DNA of 64,000 nt from an uncultured Methylobacillus sp. (GCA_903824575.1 CAIJXJ010000041.1:1-64000), one strand, 5' to 3'. Numbered from the stretch's first letter, positions 45,947 through 55,418 are shown. The notes: generated by a model from the letters alone, not told the origin. Program-made: numbers and translations.

Positions 45947-46801
45947 ATGCAACGCCTGCGCATTCAACACCTGACAGAATACCTTTATGCCGGCTCGGTC
46001 ATTCTTAACGCACACCGCCTACTGCTTCGCCCGCGAGAAGGGCATGACGTTCGTATCGAGTCATCAAAACTGGAAATCAGTCCAGCCTACAACATCAAAT
46101 GGCAACGTGACGTGTTTGACAATTCCCTGGCAATCGTCAACTTTCAGGCACCGTCTGATCGCCTGACCATTGCCAGTGAGGTCGTAATCGGGCATTACGA
46201 ACAAGCCCCGTTCGATTTTCTGCTGGAAGAATACGCAGTGCAATTTCCATTCGCTTATGCCCGGGGAGAGCAGGGCGATCTAGCCGCCTTCCAGCAACCA
46301 ATTTATCTGCAGGACCAGCGCCACATCCGAGACTGGCTGCATGGCTTTGCTTTGGGTGGCATGCAGACCTTTGCCCTGCTGGTTATACTCAACCAGAGCA
46401 TCAGCCGGGAGTTTCGCTATCGCATGCGCGAGGAAGCCGGCGTTCAATCGCCGGCGCAAACACTTAACCAGCGCAGTGGCTCCTGTCGGGATTTCGCCAC
46501 GCTGCTGATCGAAGCTTGCCGCCACTTGGGGCTGGCCAGTCGTTTTGTCAGTGGTTATCTGCATGCGCCGGCTACCGAAGTCGGCAATGCCACCACCCAT
46601 GCCTGGGTGGAAGTCTACCTGCCGGGCACCGGTTGGAAAGGTTTCGATCCCACGGTGGGCGAGGTCACTGGCAACCGGCATATCGCCGTGGCCGTGGCGC
46701 GCGATCCGGAAACCGTCCCGCCAGTCTGCGGCAGCTTTATCGGCCCGGGATCAATTGCTCCCATCATGCGGGTGAATGTGCAGGTCAACTTGCTGCTTTA
46801 A
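45947..46801 (+). CDS. Transglutaminase-like cysteine protease, family member 2
   Basis: A 284-residue protein (ATG at 45947; GTG one codon earlier also possible) with the N-terminal domain IQHLTEYLYAGSVILNAHRL and an intact triad Cys180 (GSCRDFATLL), His218 (THAWVEVYLPGTGW) and Asp234 (GFDPTVG). It resembles the N-terminal third of the large transglutaminase-DUF2126 protein at 50-53 kb and may share a substrate with it. Confidence 0.9.
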   Translation: MQRLRIQHLTEYLYAGSVILNAHRLLLRPREGHDVRIESSKLEISPAYNIKWQRDVFDNSLAIVNFQAPSDRLTIASEVVIGHYEQAPFDFLLEEYAVQFPFAYARGEQGDLAAFQQPIYLQDQRHIRDWLHGFALGGMQTFALLVILNQSISREFRYRMREEAGVQSPAQTLNQRSGSCRDFATLLIEACRHLGLASRFVSGYLHAPATEVGNATTHAWVEVYLPGTGWKGFDPTVGEVTGNRHIAVAVARDPETVPPVCGSFIGPGSIAPIMRVNVQVNLLL

Positions 46802-47108
46802 CCCTGAACACCGCCTGCCCTATCCTTTGCCCGGATGTTGGCAAAGTTCAAATGGACAATTTTTCTCGCCCGCGTCCATTTGACATTTTCATCAAAAAAT
46901 TTCTACCTTTACAAATCGAGGGCTCATAAATAAACTGGGGTTTGGTCATCGGATAATTAAAGCAAGCAGCTAGAATTGATTTAGCTTTTCCTGGATTAGT
47001 GCCTGGCTGATCCCTTTTTTTGGCAGCTTAGGCAAGCTGAACGGAATAAATCAGCGCCTCCTTAGACATTGACCCTATTTATGTTTTTGAAGATTGTGCC
47101 ACGTGAAC
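46802..47108. other. Intergenic region, no supported gene
   Basis: About 300 bases between the transglutaminase pair and a PilZ gene. It includes a possible end of the REP-like element (47047-47062) and a T-rich stretch at about 47012-47020. I see no gene or clear terminator. Confidence 0.4.
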
Positions 47109-47504
47109 ATGCTCCTGACAAAACCCGTAGGCGAACCGCGCAAGGATGGCAGGTATAGGGCTTCATGGAGAGTGGCGATTGTCAGGCAGGGTAGAATTTT
47201 GCATGAGGGGAGAATCAGGGATATTTCGATCTCCGGAACAGCTGTATTGTTTGACTACAATTTTGAACTGGGCATGGAGGTTGAATTGCACATCCTCATG
47301 CCGGTGCAAAGTAATGGCAGCGCGCAGAAAATTTTGATCGTCCACGGGAAAGTCTGCTATTCCACCCACGACTCCAAATATTTCTGTTTCAGAGTTGGTA
47401 TCAGCTTCTATAAGTTTGAGGTGGCATCAGACCGTGACTATTTAATCAATATTCTGACGACACGCCAAACGGTCATACCAAAATCTAGGTATGCTCCGCT
47501 GTAA
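47109..47504 (+). CDS. PilZ-domain protein, short form
   Basis: About 131 residues, almost only a PilZ domain, the c-di-GMP-binding fold. The arginine motif is in RKDGRYRASWRVAIV and the second motif is RDISISGTAVLF. The C-terminal text HDSKYFCFRVGISFYKFEV is nearly the same as in the PilZ protein at 48.3-49.0 kb on the other strand, so the two are paralogues. A TTG at 47094 is an alternative start. Confidence 0.82.
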   Translation: MLLTKPVGEPRKDGRYRASWRVAIVRQGRILHEGRIRDISISGTAVLFDYNFELGMEVELHILMPVQSNGSAQKILIVHGKVCYSTHDSKYFCFRVGISFYKFEVASDRDYLINILTTRQTVIPKSRYAPL

Positions 47505-47666
47505 GCCCTTCCAACAGAGCGAAGGGTGCACCTCTAAAATATTGCGTCAGGATGAATTTACTAATCTGGCATTTGATCATTTTTACAGCATTTTTAACCG
47601 CACAGACATCACTGAGCCTTGAGCCTTGCCCCTAACCCTTTCATCAAACACGTATCCGGATAGATC

Positions 47667-48044
47667 ATGAAAAAGCAAAATGTCAGTATCAGTATTATCG
47701 GGCTAGGCAGGATAGGAACGGCATTTTTTGATGCGATGCGATTGCGGCAGAATATAAATCTGGTTTGTGTGGCTGAACTGGAGGAGACCCCCACTAAAGC
47801 CAAAGCTGCTGCTGCAGGCATCCGGATTGTGACGCTGGATCAAATCGTTGGTATGGGAAATACGATTGACGTCATCTTTGAACTGACCGGCCTGCCGGAG
47901 GTGCGCAAGGACCTCCGTGAAAAACTCCATGAGGCGCGAAACTATCACACGATAGTGGCTTCTGAGACTATCGCCAGGCTAATCTGGCCACTGATTGACG
48001 ATGCCGAGCCAGTGGCGGTTGAAGAACGCATACCAGGCTATTAA
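47667..48044 (+). CDS. Stand-alone Rossmann-fold NAD(P)-binding protein
   Basis: A 125-residue protein with the nucleotide motif SIIGLGRIGTAFFDAM (GxGxxG) and an acidic residue at the end of the second strand (VCVAELEE), then helix-strand units to FELTGLPEVRK. No catalytic domain follows. It could be the free N-terminal domain of a homoserine/aspartate-dehydrogenase-like enzyme or a sensor of NAD(P). It lies between the two PilZ genes; I cannot assign a function. Confidence 0.7.
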   Translation: MKKQNVSISIIGLGRIGTAFFDAMRLRQNINLVCVAELEETPTKAKAAAAGIRIVTLDQIVGMGNTIDVIFELTGLPEVRKDLREKLHEARNYHTIVASETIARLIWPLIDDAEPVAVEERIPGY

Positions 48045-48253
48045 TTCACCATTGAAATTTCAGACGGCCCCATCAGGCCTGACCCGGCAGGTCGTATCGT
48101 GAATGTGTGCAAGTCACTTGGCACAAGAAATGCCCGAAAACCAATCAAGGTAAACTCGGTGCATCTTGGATGGGCGAAAACTTAAGCTAGGTGGACAAAG
48201 CAGGATCTTGATCAATGCAACGAAATATTAGCCATGAAATGCCAATATCAAAA

Positions 48254-48970
48254 TTATTTTACTTTGTTATGACTTTCAAGGCGCGCTTCAAGGAATTCAC
48301 GGTCAGCTTCCACGTCAAACTTTTCAAAAGCGATGCCGACTCTGAAACAATTGTGTTTTGAGTCATGTACAGTATTCTGCGTTACACCATGAACTCTGAT
48401 TACTTTATGCTCATGGTGAGCTTTCGGGGGGACGAATATGTGTAGTGTTGTGGCCAGTCCAGGTTTCAGGTTGAAATGACTCATAATTGAGACCCCGCTT
48501 TTAGAAATATCTATGGTTCTTTCTGCGCGTGAACTATAACCTTCGATTGCGACTGCCACTCTCCAAGAAGCATGGTATCTTTTATTGACACGGTTTTCCT
48601 TATTTGGTGCGGACTGTTTGGATTCCTTACTAAATATTGTGGCATCGCTTCGGCCTGTTTCTTCTTCAATCCAAACTTCATCAAGAATCAGGTCTTGTGA
48701 AATTGGCTTGAGATTAAATCCAGACGCTTCGGCATTCAGCGGCAATCCAGAAAGTTCAGGGTTATTTGATGCGGTCCCTGAAGCATCTTCAAGGGATTCG
48801 ACTGCAACTGGTTCTTCTTCAAAGAACAAGCCTCGCTCAAGCAACGCATCCATCTGCTTCTGGTTTACAACTGTACCAGCCTTGAGCAATTCCCTGCCCT
48901 GTTTGTCAAAACAGTCAAATGGAATCGGCTCGCCAACCACAATCAATGATCGATTCGATTTTTTAAGCAT
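48254..48970 (-). CDS. PilZ-domain protein with extended N-terminus
   Basis: A 238-residue protein. The first 130 residues are mostly acidic and likely disordered after a short folded start (EPIPFDCFDKQGRELLKAGT, which resembles the entry strand of HD-GYP-associated domains). The PilZ domain has RVNKRYHASWRVAVAI and TIDISKSGVSIM, so the c-di-GMP residues are present, and ends HDSKHNCFRVGIAFEKFDVE like its paralogue at 47.1 kb. Target unknown. Confidence 0.82.
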   Translation of the reverse strand: MLKKSNRSLIVVGEPIPFDCFDKQGRELLKAGTVVNQKQMDALLERGLFFEEEPVAVESLEDASGTASNNPELSGLPLNAEASGFNLKPISQDLILDEVWIEEETGRSDATIFSKESKQSAPNKENRVNKRYHASWRVAVAIEGYSSRAERTIDISKSGVSIMSHFNLKPGLATTLHIFVPPKAHHEHKVIRVHGVTQNTVHDSKHNCFRVGIAFEKFDVEADREFLEARLESHNKVK

Positions 48971-49131
48971 TAGTTTCGACCGCTTACGGCAAAGATCTTA
49001 TCCTGCTCAAGTTGAATGACGGGTATTAATTTGTTTATCATCGAGCTTTACTAGTTTCGGATACCGGTCATGACATACATCAGCCACGTATCGGATCATC
49101 ATTAAATGCCCAGACGGCCTTGCCTGTAGCT

Positions 49132-49262
49132 TCAGCATGAGCGCCGTGCGCCTCCCTTTAGAACAAACGCAGCACCGCCACCTAAGATTAGCACCAGTAT
49201 GACAACCGCGATGATGATTATCGTTTTATATTGCTTGGGACTGGCGCATCTCTAGCCATCAT
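49132..49262 (-). pseudogene. Remnant of a FliL-like single-span membrane protein; rest of the 48971-49606 gap is empty
   Basis: Starting ATG ATG GCT at 49262 the frame reads MMARDAPVPSNIKR and stops; adding one base in the CCCAAGC stretch gives MARDAPVPKQYKT and then IIIIAVVILVLILGGGAAFV, followed by LKGGA, which is the typical N-terminal anchor of FliL-type proteins. The frame then stops within five codons, far short of the usual 150 or so residues. A 9-base-arm palindrome with an A7 loop (49260-49284) overlaps the start. Elsewhere in this 635-base gap I see nothing I can support. Confidence 0.4.
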
Positions 49263-49606
49263 TCAGTCAAAAAAAGACTGAATGGGGAACATTGAGAGTT
49301 CTAGTCTCTTGATTATTAATGAATAGTCGCAACTCACTTACAGGCATTATATATGAGAACTTCTGCCAGATGAAAGTTGAGATACCCTATCCGACTCAGC
49401 CAATTCTTAAAAATGCGCTTATGCCAGTTGCTATACTGTAGTTAGTAATGCGAATAAGGATTGACTCTGAGGGGCTCTCCGACCAGCCAACTCCAAGAGG
49501 ATTATGAACGAATTTTCTGCGAACAATCTGCCGTGAGTTAACCGTTGCGTGCTTACTAAATGATGGCTATTCGCCTAAATTTGGACGGCTCCTTGCACCA
49601 TCGGCA

Positions 49607-50056
49607 TCACTCATTCTGATCTTGACGATGGCGGGTGATCACTTCCTGGGACGCCAGAATAATCTCCCTGAGAAAAAAGATGAGGCCGCAGATCAAGGCA
49701 AACATGGCGGTGATAAAGGTCAACAAAACAAAATCTGACAGATTGATTCTGGCAGCCACGCCGACGAATATTGAGGCAATCGACAAAGACACGCAAAGTC
49801 CGGCAAAGATGAACAAGCCAACCGACCATCGCATCCAAGTCGTTCTTTTGACGATAATGTCCAGCTCATCCAGAAACTTTTTGCGCTGTTCCAGAGTCAG
49901 TGCATTCAAGTTTCTGGCGCGGTCAACGGCACGACCCAATCGATTCACCAGCACGGACAGTATCGAACCGATACCAGTCAGCAGGAATACCGGGGCAACC
50001 GCATCCCGGATTGCCACGGACACGTCGCGGATGTCAGATGGCGTATTGAATATCAT
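49607..50056 (-). CDS. DUF2721 family membrane protein
   Basis: A 149-residue protein with three membrane segments (about 21-40, 76-100, 108-128) matching the DUF2721 family: AVAPVFLLTGIGSILSVLVN and RLGRAVDRARNL near the start. Function unknown. It starts six bases after the stop of the transglutaminase-DUF2126 gene and probably ends that operon, which would place it in the membrane part of the system. Confidence 0.85.
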   Translation of the reverse strand: MIFNTPSDIRDVSVAIRDAVAPVFLLTGIGSILSVLVNRLGRAVDRARNLNALTLEQRKKFLDELDIIVKRTTWMRWSVGLFIFAGLCVSLSIASIFVGVAARINLSDFVLLTFITAMFALICGLIFFLREIILASQEVITRHRQDQNE

Positions 50057-50062
50057 CAGTTA

Positions 50063-53000
50063 TCAAAGTGCATGCCAGCGCAAATCCAGTGTCAACGGAT
50101 AGTCGTGGTTGGTCGTGGTCGTCGGCAGTTCGTCGGCCATGTCGCCAGGCGTGTGGCCATGATCCCAGAAACGACTGACGCGCCGGCCTTCAGCTTCATA
50201 GGCATTGACCGGCAGCGTATCGTAGCTGCGTCCGCCAGGATGCGCCACATGATAGGTACAGCCACCGATGGCGCGACCATTCCAGGTATCAATGATGTCG
50301 AACACCAGAGGGGCCTGTACACCTATGCTCGGATGCAGCGCGGAAGGTGGATTCCATGCCCGGTAGCGAATACCTGCAACCATTTCGCCGAGCGTCGCTG
50401 TCGCCCGCAACGGCACACGGCGGCCGTTACAGCTGAGGGCATAACGCTCGCCGATTGCACCCGTGAGCCTGACCTGCAGGCGCTCGACTGAGGAATCGAC
50501 ATAACGCGCCATGCCTCCACTGGTAATTTCTTCGCCCAGCACATGCCAGGGTTCGATGGCCTGATGCAAATCCAGCTGCAATTCCTCCACCTGTAGCGTG
50601 CCCATGTGCGGAAATCGGAACTCCAGGAACGGTGCAAACCATTCCGGCCTGAAGTCAAAACCCGCGGCTTGCAAATCCCGTGCGACATCATTAATGTCGG
50701 CCTCGATAAAGTGTGGCAGCATGAATCTGTCATGCAATTGCGTACCCCAGCGTACCAGCGGTTGTTTATAGGGCTGCTGCCAGAACCAGGCCACCAGCGT
50801 ACGCAACAGCAACATCTGCACCAGGCTCATCTGCGCGTGCGGCGGCATTTCGAAGGCGCGCAGTTCAAGCAGGCCCAGACGGCCGGTGTCCGAACCGGGG
50901 GCATACAGCTTGTCGATGCAGAATTCGCTGCGATGGGTATTGCCGGTCATGTCAACCAACAGGTTACGCAACAGCCGATCAACCAGCCAAGGCGACGGCA
51001 CCTCGCCGTCAGGCATCTGCTGGAAGGCGATTTCCAGTTCATACAGGCTGTCATTGCGTGCCTCGTCCACCCTGGGTGCCTGACTGGTCGGACCGATGAA
51101 CAGGCCAGAGAACAGGTAGGACAGCGCCGGGTGGTGCTGCCAGTAGGTGACGAGACTGCGCAACAGGTCAGGCCGCCGCAGGATGGGACTCTCGGCTGGC
51201 GTGATGCCCCCCAGGGTGACATGATTGCCGCCACCGGTGCCGGTGTGGCGGCCGTCCAGCATGAATTTCTCGGTGCCCAGTCGGGTCAGCCTGGCCTGTT
51301 CGTACAGCGTAGTCGTATTGTGAACCAGTTCCTGCCAGCTTGCTGCGGGATGAATATTGACCTCGATCACGCCAGGATCGGGGGTAACCGGCAAGCGTGT
51401 CAGACGCAAATCGTGCGGCGGCTGATAACCTTCAATAATCACCGGCATCTTTAAGGCCTTGGCCGTGGCCTCAGTCGAGGCGATAAGATCAAGGTAATGC
51501 GCAAGATCGGTGGTAGGAGGCAGAAACACATGCAGTCGCCCCTCCCGACTCTCCACCGTCAGTGCGGTGTGCGGTGTCCATTTCTGTTCCGGCTCAACAA
51601 CATCGTCGGCCGCGTCCATCTCGGTAGGGTGGCGGGCAGCCTTCTGGAACTGACTGAAGCGCCGGGCGATCTCGGAATCAATGTCGCCTAACGGTTCCAC
51701 GGTGTCATACAAGCTGCGTTCCGGCTCATGATCGTGGTGCGCCAAAGGCACCCAGGGCAGGCTGTTCAATGGCAGGCGCAAGCCCATGGCAGAGTCACCC
51801 GGCACCAGAAACATCTGCTCGCGCCGGAATTCCCACGGGCTGCTGCTCCAGCCATGCGATTGGCGACTCCAATGCAGCGGCAACACATAGCCTACAGGCG
51901 CGCCGAGATCGCCGGTCAAAACATGGGTCAGTCGGCGGCGTTCCAGGTCATCCTTGAGATCGCTTGCCAGCGGGTCAATATTGTCCGGCAGCAAACCTTC
52001 CTGCAACAGATAGTAGAGTGGGTCTTCGAACCCTTCCCGTATATGCGTGCCCTTGAGACCGAGTCGCCCCGACAGTTCCCGGATGAACTTTTCGGCGTGG
52101 CTTGCAGTGAAGCCATAATCGCGGGTTTCGATCGCCAGCAGGTCAGGATTCTTCCAGATCGGATGGCCATCCTTGCGCCAGAAGCAGGCCAACTGCCAAC
52201 GTGGCAACGGCTCGCCCGGATACCACTTGCCCTGGCCAAAATACAGCAAGCCACCAGGCGCAAAACTGTCACGCAGGCGCCGTACCAGTTTTCCCGCCAG
52301 CACCCTCTTCTCAATGCCATCGGCATCGGTATTCCATTCCGGCGCGTCCATGTGGTCGATGGAGACAAAGGTTGGCTCGCCACCCATGGTCAGGCGCACA
52401 TCATTTTCTTTCAACTGCTGGTCGATGTTGTTGCCGAGCGCGTTGATCGCCGCCCATTGTTGCTCCGAATAAGGCTTGGTGACGCGTGGATCTTCATGGA
52501 TACGCGTGACGTGGTTGCCAAAGCTGAACGTAGTATTAGCCTGTCCGGTGAAGCCGCCGGTGACCGGTGCCGCACTGACATAATCGGCGGCACAGGCCAG
52601 CGGAATGTGCCCCTCTCCGGCAAACAGACCTGAGGTCGGATCCAGCCCGATCCAGCCGGCGCCGGGAATGTAAACCTCGGCCCAGGCATGCAGGTCGGTG
52701 AAATCGTGATCGGTACCACTCGGGCCATCGAGCGATTTAACGTCACTCACCAATTGCACCAGATAACCGGAGACGAAGCGCGCAGCCAACCCCATGTGGC
52801 GAAGCACCTGCACCAGCAGCCAGCCGGAATCGCGGCAGGAGCCGAGCTTGCCTTCCAGTGTTTCCTCGCAAGTCTGCACACCGGGGGCCAATCGGATAGA
52901 GTAGTTGACAGCATGGTGTACGCGACCATTGATGTCGACCAGGAAGTTGACAATGGCTTGGCTGTCACGGCTGATTTCACTCAGAAACTTGGTCAGCAAC

Positions 53001-53374
53001 GGGCCATGTTCACGCAATTCCAGATAGGGAGCGAGCTCTTTTTGCAGTTGTTCCGGATAACTGAATGGAAAAAATTCAGCATATTCTTCCAGGAAGAAAT
53101 CGAATGGATTGATTACCGTCATCTCGGCGATCATGTCGACTTCGATCGAAAGTTCGGTCGATTTCTCAGGGAACACCACTCGCGCCAGATAGTTGCCGAA
53201 CGGGTCCTGCTGCCAATTAATGAAATGCTTTTCCGGCGTGATCTTCAAGGAATAGGCCGAAATCGGCGTGCGCGAGTGTGACGCCGGACGCAAACGGAAC
53301 ACGTGCGGGCCGAGTTGTACCGGCTGATCGTAGTGATAGGCGGTCTTGTGGTGAAGCGCTACTTTGATGGTCAT
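50063..53374 (-). CDS. Transglutaminase-DUF2126 fusion protein
   Basis: A 1103-residue two-part protein. Residues 1-290 are a transglutaminase-like protease with Cys180 (LGSCRDSGWLL), His229 (DLHAWAEVYIPGAGW) and Asp245 (GLDPTSG). Residues about 300-1100 are DUF2126, a domain related to glutamine-synthetase/COOH-NH2 ligases and predicted to be a peptide amidoligase; cues are LTMGGEPTFVSIDHMDAPEW, GTGGGNHVTLGG and HRSEFCIDKLYAPGSDTGRLG. The combination of a ligase and a peptidase in one chain suggests making and trimming of an isopeptide product. Its start overlaps the VOC gene stop (ATGA). Confidence 0.9.
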   Translation of the reverse strand: MTIKVALHHKTAYHYDQPVQLGPHVFRLRPASHSRTPISAYSLKITPEKHFINWQQDPFGNYLARVVFPEKSTELSIEVDMIAEMTVINPFDFFLEEYAEFFPFSYPEQLQKELAPYLELREHGPLLTKFLSEISRDSQAIVNFLVDINGRVHHAVNYSIRLAPGVQTCEETLEGKLGSCRDSGWLLVQVLRHMGLAARFVSGYLVQLVSDVKSLDGPSGTDHDFTDLHAWAEVYIPGAGWIGLDPTSGLFAGEGHIPLACAADYVSAAPVTGGFTGQANTTFSFGNHVTRIHEDPRVTKPYSEQQWAAINALGNNIDQQLKENDVRLTMGGEPTFVSIDHMDAPEWNTDADGIEKRVLAGKLVRRLRDSFAPGGLLYFGQGKWYPGEPLPRWQLACFWRKDGHPIWKNPDLLAIETRDYGFTASHAEKFIRELSGRLGLKGTHIREGFEDPLYYLLQEGLLPDNIDPLASDLKDDLERRRLTHVLTGDLGAPVGYVLPLHWSRQSHGWSSSPWEFRREQMFLVPGDSAMGLRLPLNSLPWVPLAHHDHEPERSLYDTVEPLGDIDSEIARRFSQFQKAARHPTEMDAADDVVEPEQKWTPHTALTVESREGRLHVFLPPTTDLAHYLDLIASTEATAKALKMPVIIEGYQPPHDLRLTRLPVTPDPGVIEVNIHPAASWQELVHNTTTLYEQARLTRLGTEKFMLDGRHTGTGGGNHVTLGGITPAESPILRRPDLLRSLVTYWQHHPALSYLFSGLFIGPTSQAPRVDEARNDSLYELEIAFQQMPDGEVPSPWLVDRLLRNLLVDMTGNTHRSEFCIDKLYAPGSDTGRLGLLELRAFEMPPHAQMSLVQMLLLRTLVAWFWQQPYKQPLVRWGTQLHDRFMLPHFIEADINDVARDLQAAGFDFRPEWFAPFLEFRFPHMGTLQVEELQLDLHQAIEPWHVLGEEITSGGMARYVDSSVERLQVRLTGAIGERYALSCNGRRVPLRATATLGEMVAGIRYRAWNPPSALHPSIGVQAPLVFDIIDTWNGRAIGGCTYHVAHPGGRSYDTLPVNAYEAEGRRVSRFWDHGHTPGDMADELPTTTTNHDYPLTLDLRWHAL

Positions 53375-54606
53375 ACTGTGCTTTCGGCCTGCAACAGGCG
53401 CAAATTCTCTTCTACACCAGCCGCCTCGGTCAGTTCTGCTACATTCTGCTTGGTGAAGAAGCCGTCAAAATCACCGAAGCGCTGCACGTATTCTACAATC
53501 AGGGACGAGTGCTCGGAGGCGCTGGAGAATATCTGCTTGAGTCCCTCCTCGCGCGAGCCGATCACATCCAGCAGAAAATCGCGGCCCTGGGCCTTGATGG
53601 CGTCCACCACATAATCGATGTTGGCTTGACCGCCCACCTCGCCATCCGCCACCGACAGCGCGATGTGGTGCAGGCGTGGGCCGTAATTGCGCACGAAGTT
53701 CTCGGTAGGAGAGGGGCATCCATTCAGGTGGTTGACGAAATAAGGATGGTTGGCCGCCGTGAACACCTTGGCCGGACTGGCATGTTCATCAGAATAATGC
53801 AGGCTCTTGGTAACATTGGTGGAAGAATTCTGGCTGACAATATCGTAGGAACCCCAGTAGAAATAGCTGGACAGCGTCAAGTATTCCAGGATCGCCACTT
53901 CCCGGTTTTGGCTGTAAACACGGGTGGCAAGATGATCAATGGGCTGGATTAATTTATCCAGTCCCAAGCTCTTCTGGACCTCCTTGGCCGCTTGATAGCC
54001 ACGATTGACGTCATCACGGATCACGCTATTGCCGAGTGCATAGACCCGCAATTCATCCAGCGGGCGCTCCCAATAGCCAACGATGTTGTGGGTGTAGGGG
54101 GATGGCTTGACGATGGCCATGTTGCCCGGCAATTCCAGCTTGCGAATCTGGTCCTGATTGAAAAATCGGATTTCACGGGCCTTTTGCAACTCGACCACGT
54201 CATGCAGATTGGTGACACGAAATATTTCGCCCATATAGCGCGAATTGGGTTTGTGTGCGCCGATCGGGTAGACCTCGTTGAGGCTCCGGAAGATGCCATG
54301 TTTGCCCGGATCGCGCACCTCGCGCAGCAGGATATCCGGCGAGTTCATGTCGATACGCAACACATGGGTCCAATGGGATTCCGACTCCAGCGTAACGAGA
54401 TAATGATAGGGCGTCATCAAAGCCAGTTCGCTGACGTAGGCCACCGAGCAGTCCGGCTCGACGGTAATCATCATGGTATCAATTTCACGAATCATGTCCG
54501 TCAAGCCGATAGAATCACGTTCCTCCAGCAGTCGCGCCAGATATGTTTCAAACCACGCGGAATTGGCCTTGTCGCCCTGTTTGGGGTGTATCAGTGAATT
54601 GGTCAT
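53371..54606 (-). CDS. VOC-superfamily protein resembling 4-hydroxyphenylpyruvate dioxygenase
   Basis: A 411-residue protein with an N-terminal part without clear motifs (1-215) and two VOC-type modules. Three metal-ligand positions of the HPPD family can be matched: His225 (QPIDHLATRV), His314 (RLHHIALSV) and Glu372 (LIVEYVQRFGDF), followed by DGFFTKQNVAELTEA where HPPD has its gating C-terminal helix. It therefore probably binds Fe(II) and may be an oxygenase. It is embedded between two transglutaminase-like genes with a 14-base gap on one side and an ATGA overlap on the other. Overall identity to HPPD looks low and its substrate is unknown. Confidence 0.75.
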   Translation of the reverse strand: MTNSLIHPKQGDKANSAWFETYLARLLEERDSIGLTDMIREIDTMMITVEPDCSVAYVSELALMTPYHYLVTLESESHWTHVLRIDMNSPDILLREVRDPGKHGIFRSLNEVYPIGAHKPNSRYMGEIFRVTNLHDVVELQKAREIRFFNQDQIRKLELPGNMAIVKPSPYTHNIVGYWERPLDELRVYALGNSVIRDDVNRGYQAAKEVQKSLGLDKLIQPIDHLATRVYSQNREVAILEYLTLSSYFYWGSYDIVSQNSSTNVTKSLHYSDEHASPAKVFTAANHPYFVNHLNGCPSPTENFVRNYGPRLHHIALSVADGEVGGQANIDYVVDAIKAQGRDFLLDVIGSREEGLKQIFSSASEHSSLIVEYVQRFGDFDGFFTKQNVAELTEAAGVEENLRLLQAESTV

Positions 54607-54620
54607 TTTGTCTCGAAGAA

Positions 54621-55418
54621 CTATTGTTGGGACTGTTGCATGCCGAGTGCCTGCACCCGGAATGTGGTGGATGCATCGGCATCAGTCCGCATCAGGCTAA
54701 TCGGCCGGGCATCCCGCTCATCCAGGCCGGTCGCCAGGCGAACATGCACGCCATTGGTTAGTTGGCCATGGGTTACGTCGAAACTCTGCCATGAGCCGTC
54801 TACCCAGGCATCGGCCCAGGCATGATTGCCAATCATTTCATCGCCTGCATTGAACAGATAGCCGCTGACGTAGCGTGCGGGTACCCCGAGGTAGCGGCAA
54901 CAGGCAATGAAGCAGTGGACCTGATCCTGATTGCTGCCGGTTCCGATAAAAAATGCATCTGTCGCTGTCGCGCGCAACTCGGGTAATCCCCGGCACAACA
55001 CGACACGATTGCGGACGGCGTGCATCAAGGCCTGCAATTCAATCTTTTCAAGGCCATGATCGGGCTGGCCAAAAAGTTGGGCAAACTCCATCAGGCGCGC
55101 ATCCATGGCGGTGAGCTTGGTCGCGCGCAGGTAGACTTGCAGCGGCAACACCTCTTGCGGCGGCGGGACGTCCAGCCCGGTCTCCACTTCGCCCATAGCA
55201 ACAATGTCGATCATGCTGTGCCTGCCATCGATCACCAGCGTGTGAGCGAGGTTACCGTAGGCATCGCATTGCGACTGCATGTTGCCATTGACGCGGATCT
55301 CCCAATGCTTGACGCGTTGACCAAAACCATCTTGCGGCGTCAGGTGCAATTGCTGAATGGTGTATTCCACCGGGGCATCAAAAGCAAAACGTGTACGATG
55401 TTCGATATTCAGTTGCAT
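54621..55418 (-). CDS. Transglutaminase-like protein with Cys-to-Asn change at the nucleophile
   Basis: A 265-residue transglutaminase-fold protein with the N-terminal domain LNIEHRTRFAFDAPVEYTIQ. His199 (NHAWADAWV) and Asp214 (SFDVTHG) are present, but the stretch that in relatives reads GVCQDHAH is GSNQDQVH here; the codon at that place is AAT, so Asn163 replaces the catalytic Cys. It is likely inactive as a protease and may act as a binding or scaffold subunit for its active paralogues. It lies between the alpha-E gene (23-base gap) and the VOC gene. Confidence 0.85.
   Translation of the reverse strand: MQLNIEHRTRFAFDAPVEYTIQQLHLTPQDGFGQRVKHWEIRVNGNMQSQCDAYGNLAHTLVIDGRHSMIDIVAMGEVETGLDVPPPQEVLPLQVYLRATKLTAMDARLMEFAQLFGQPDHGLEKIELQALMHAVRNRVVLCRGLPELRATATDAFFIGTGSNQDQVHCFIACCRYLGVPARYVSGYLFNAGDEMIGNHAWADAWVDGSWQSFDVTHGQLTNGVHVRLATGLDERDARPISLMRTDADASTTFRVQALGMQQSQQ

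Noticed and set aside
50606-52633. Two long plus-strand frames (282 and 301 codons)
   Set aside because: Both are antisense to the transglutaminase-DUF2126 gene and reflect its codon bias.
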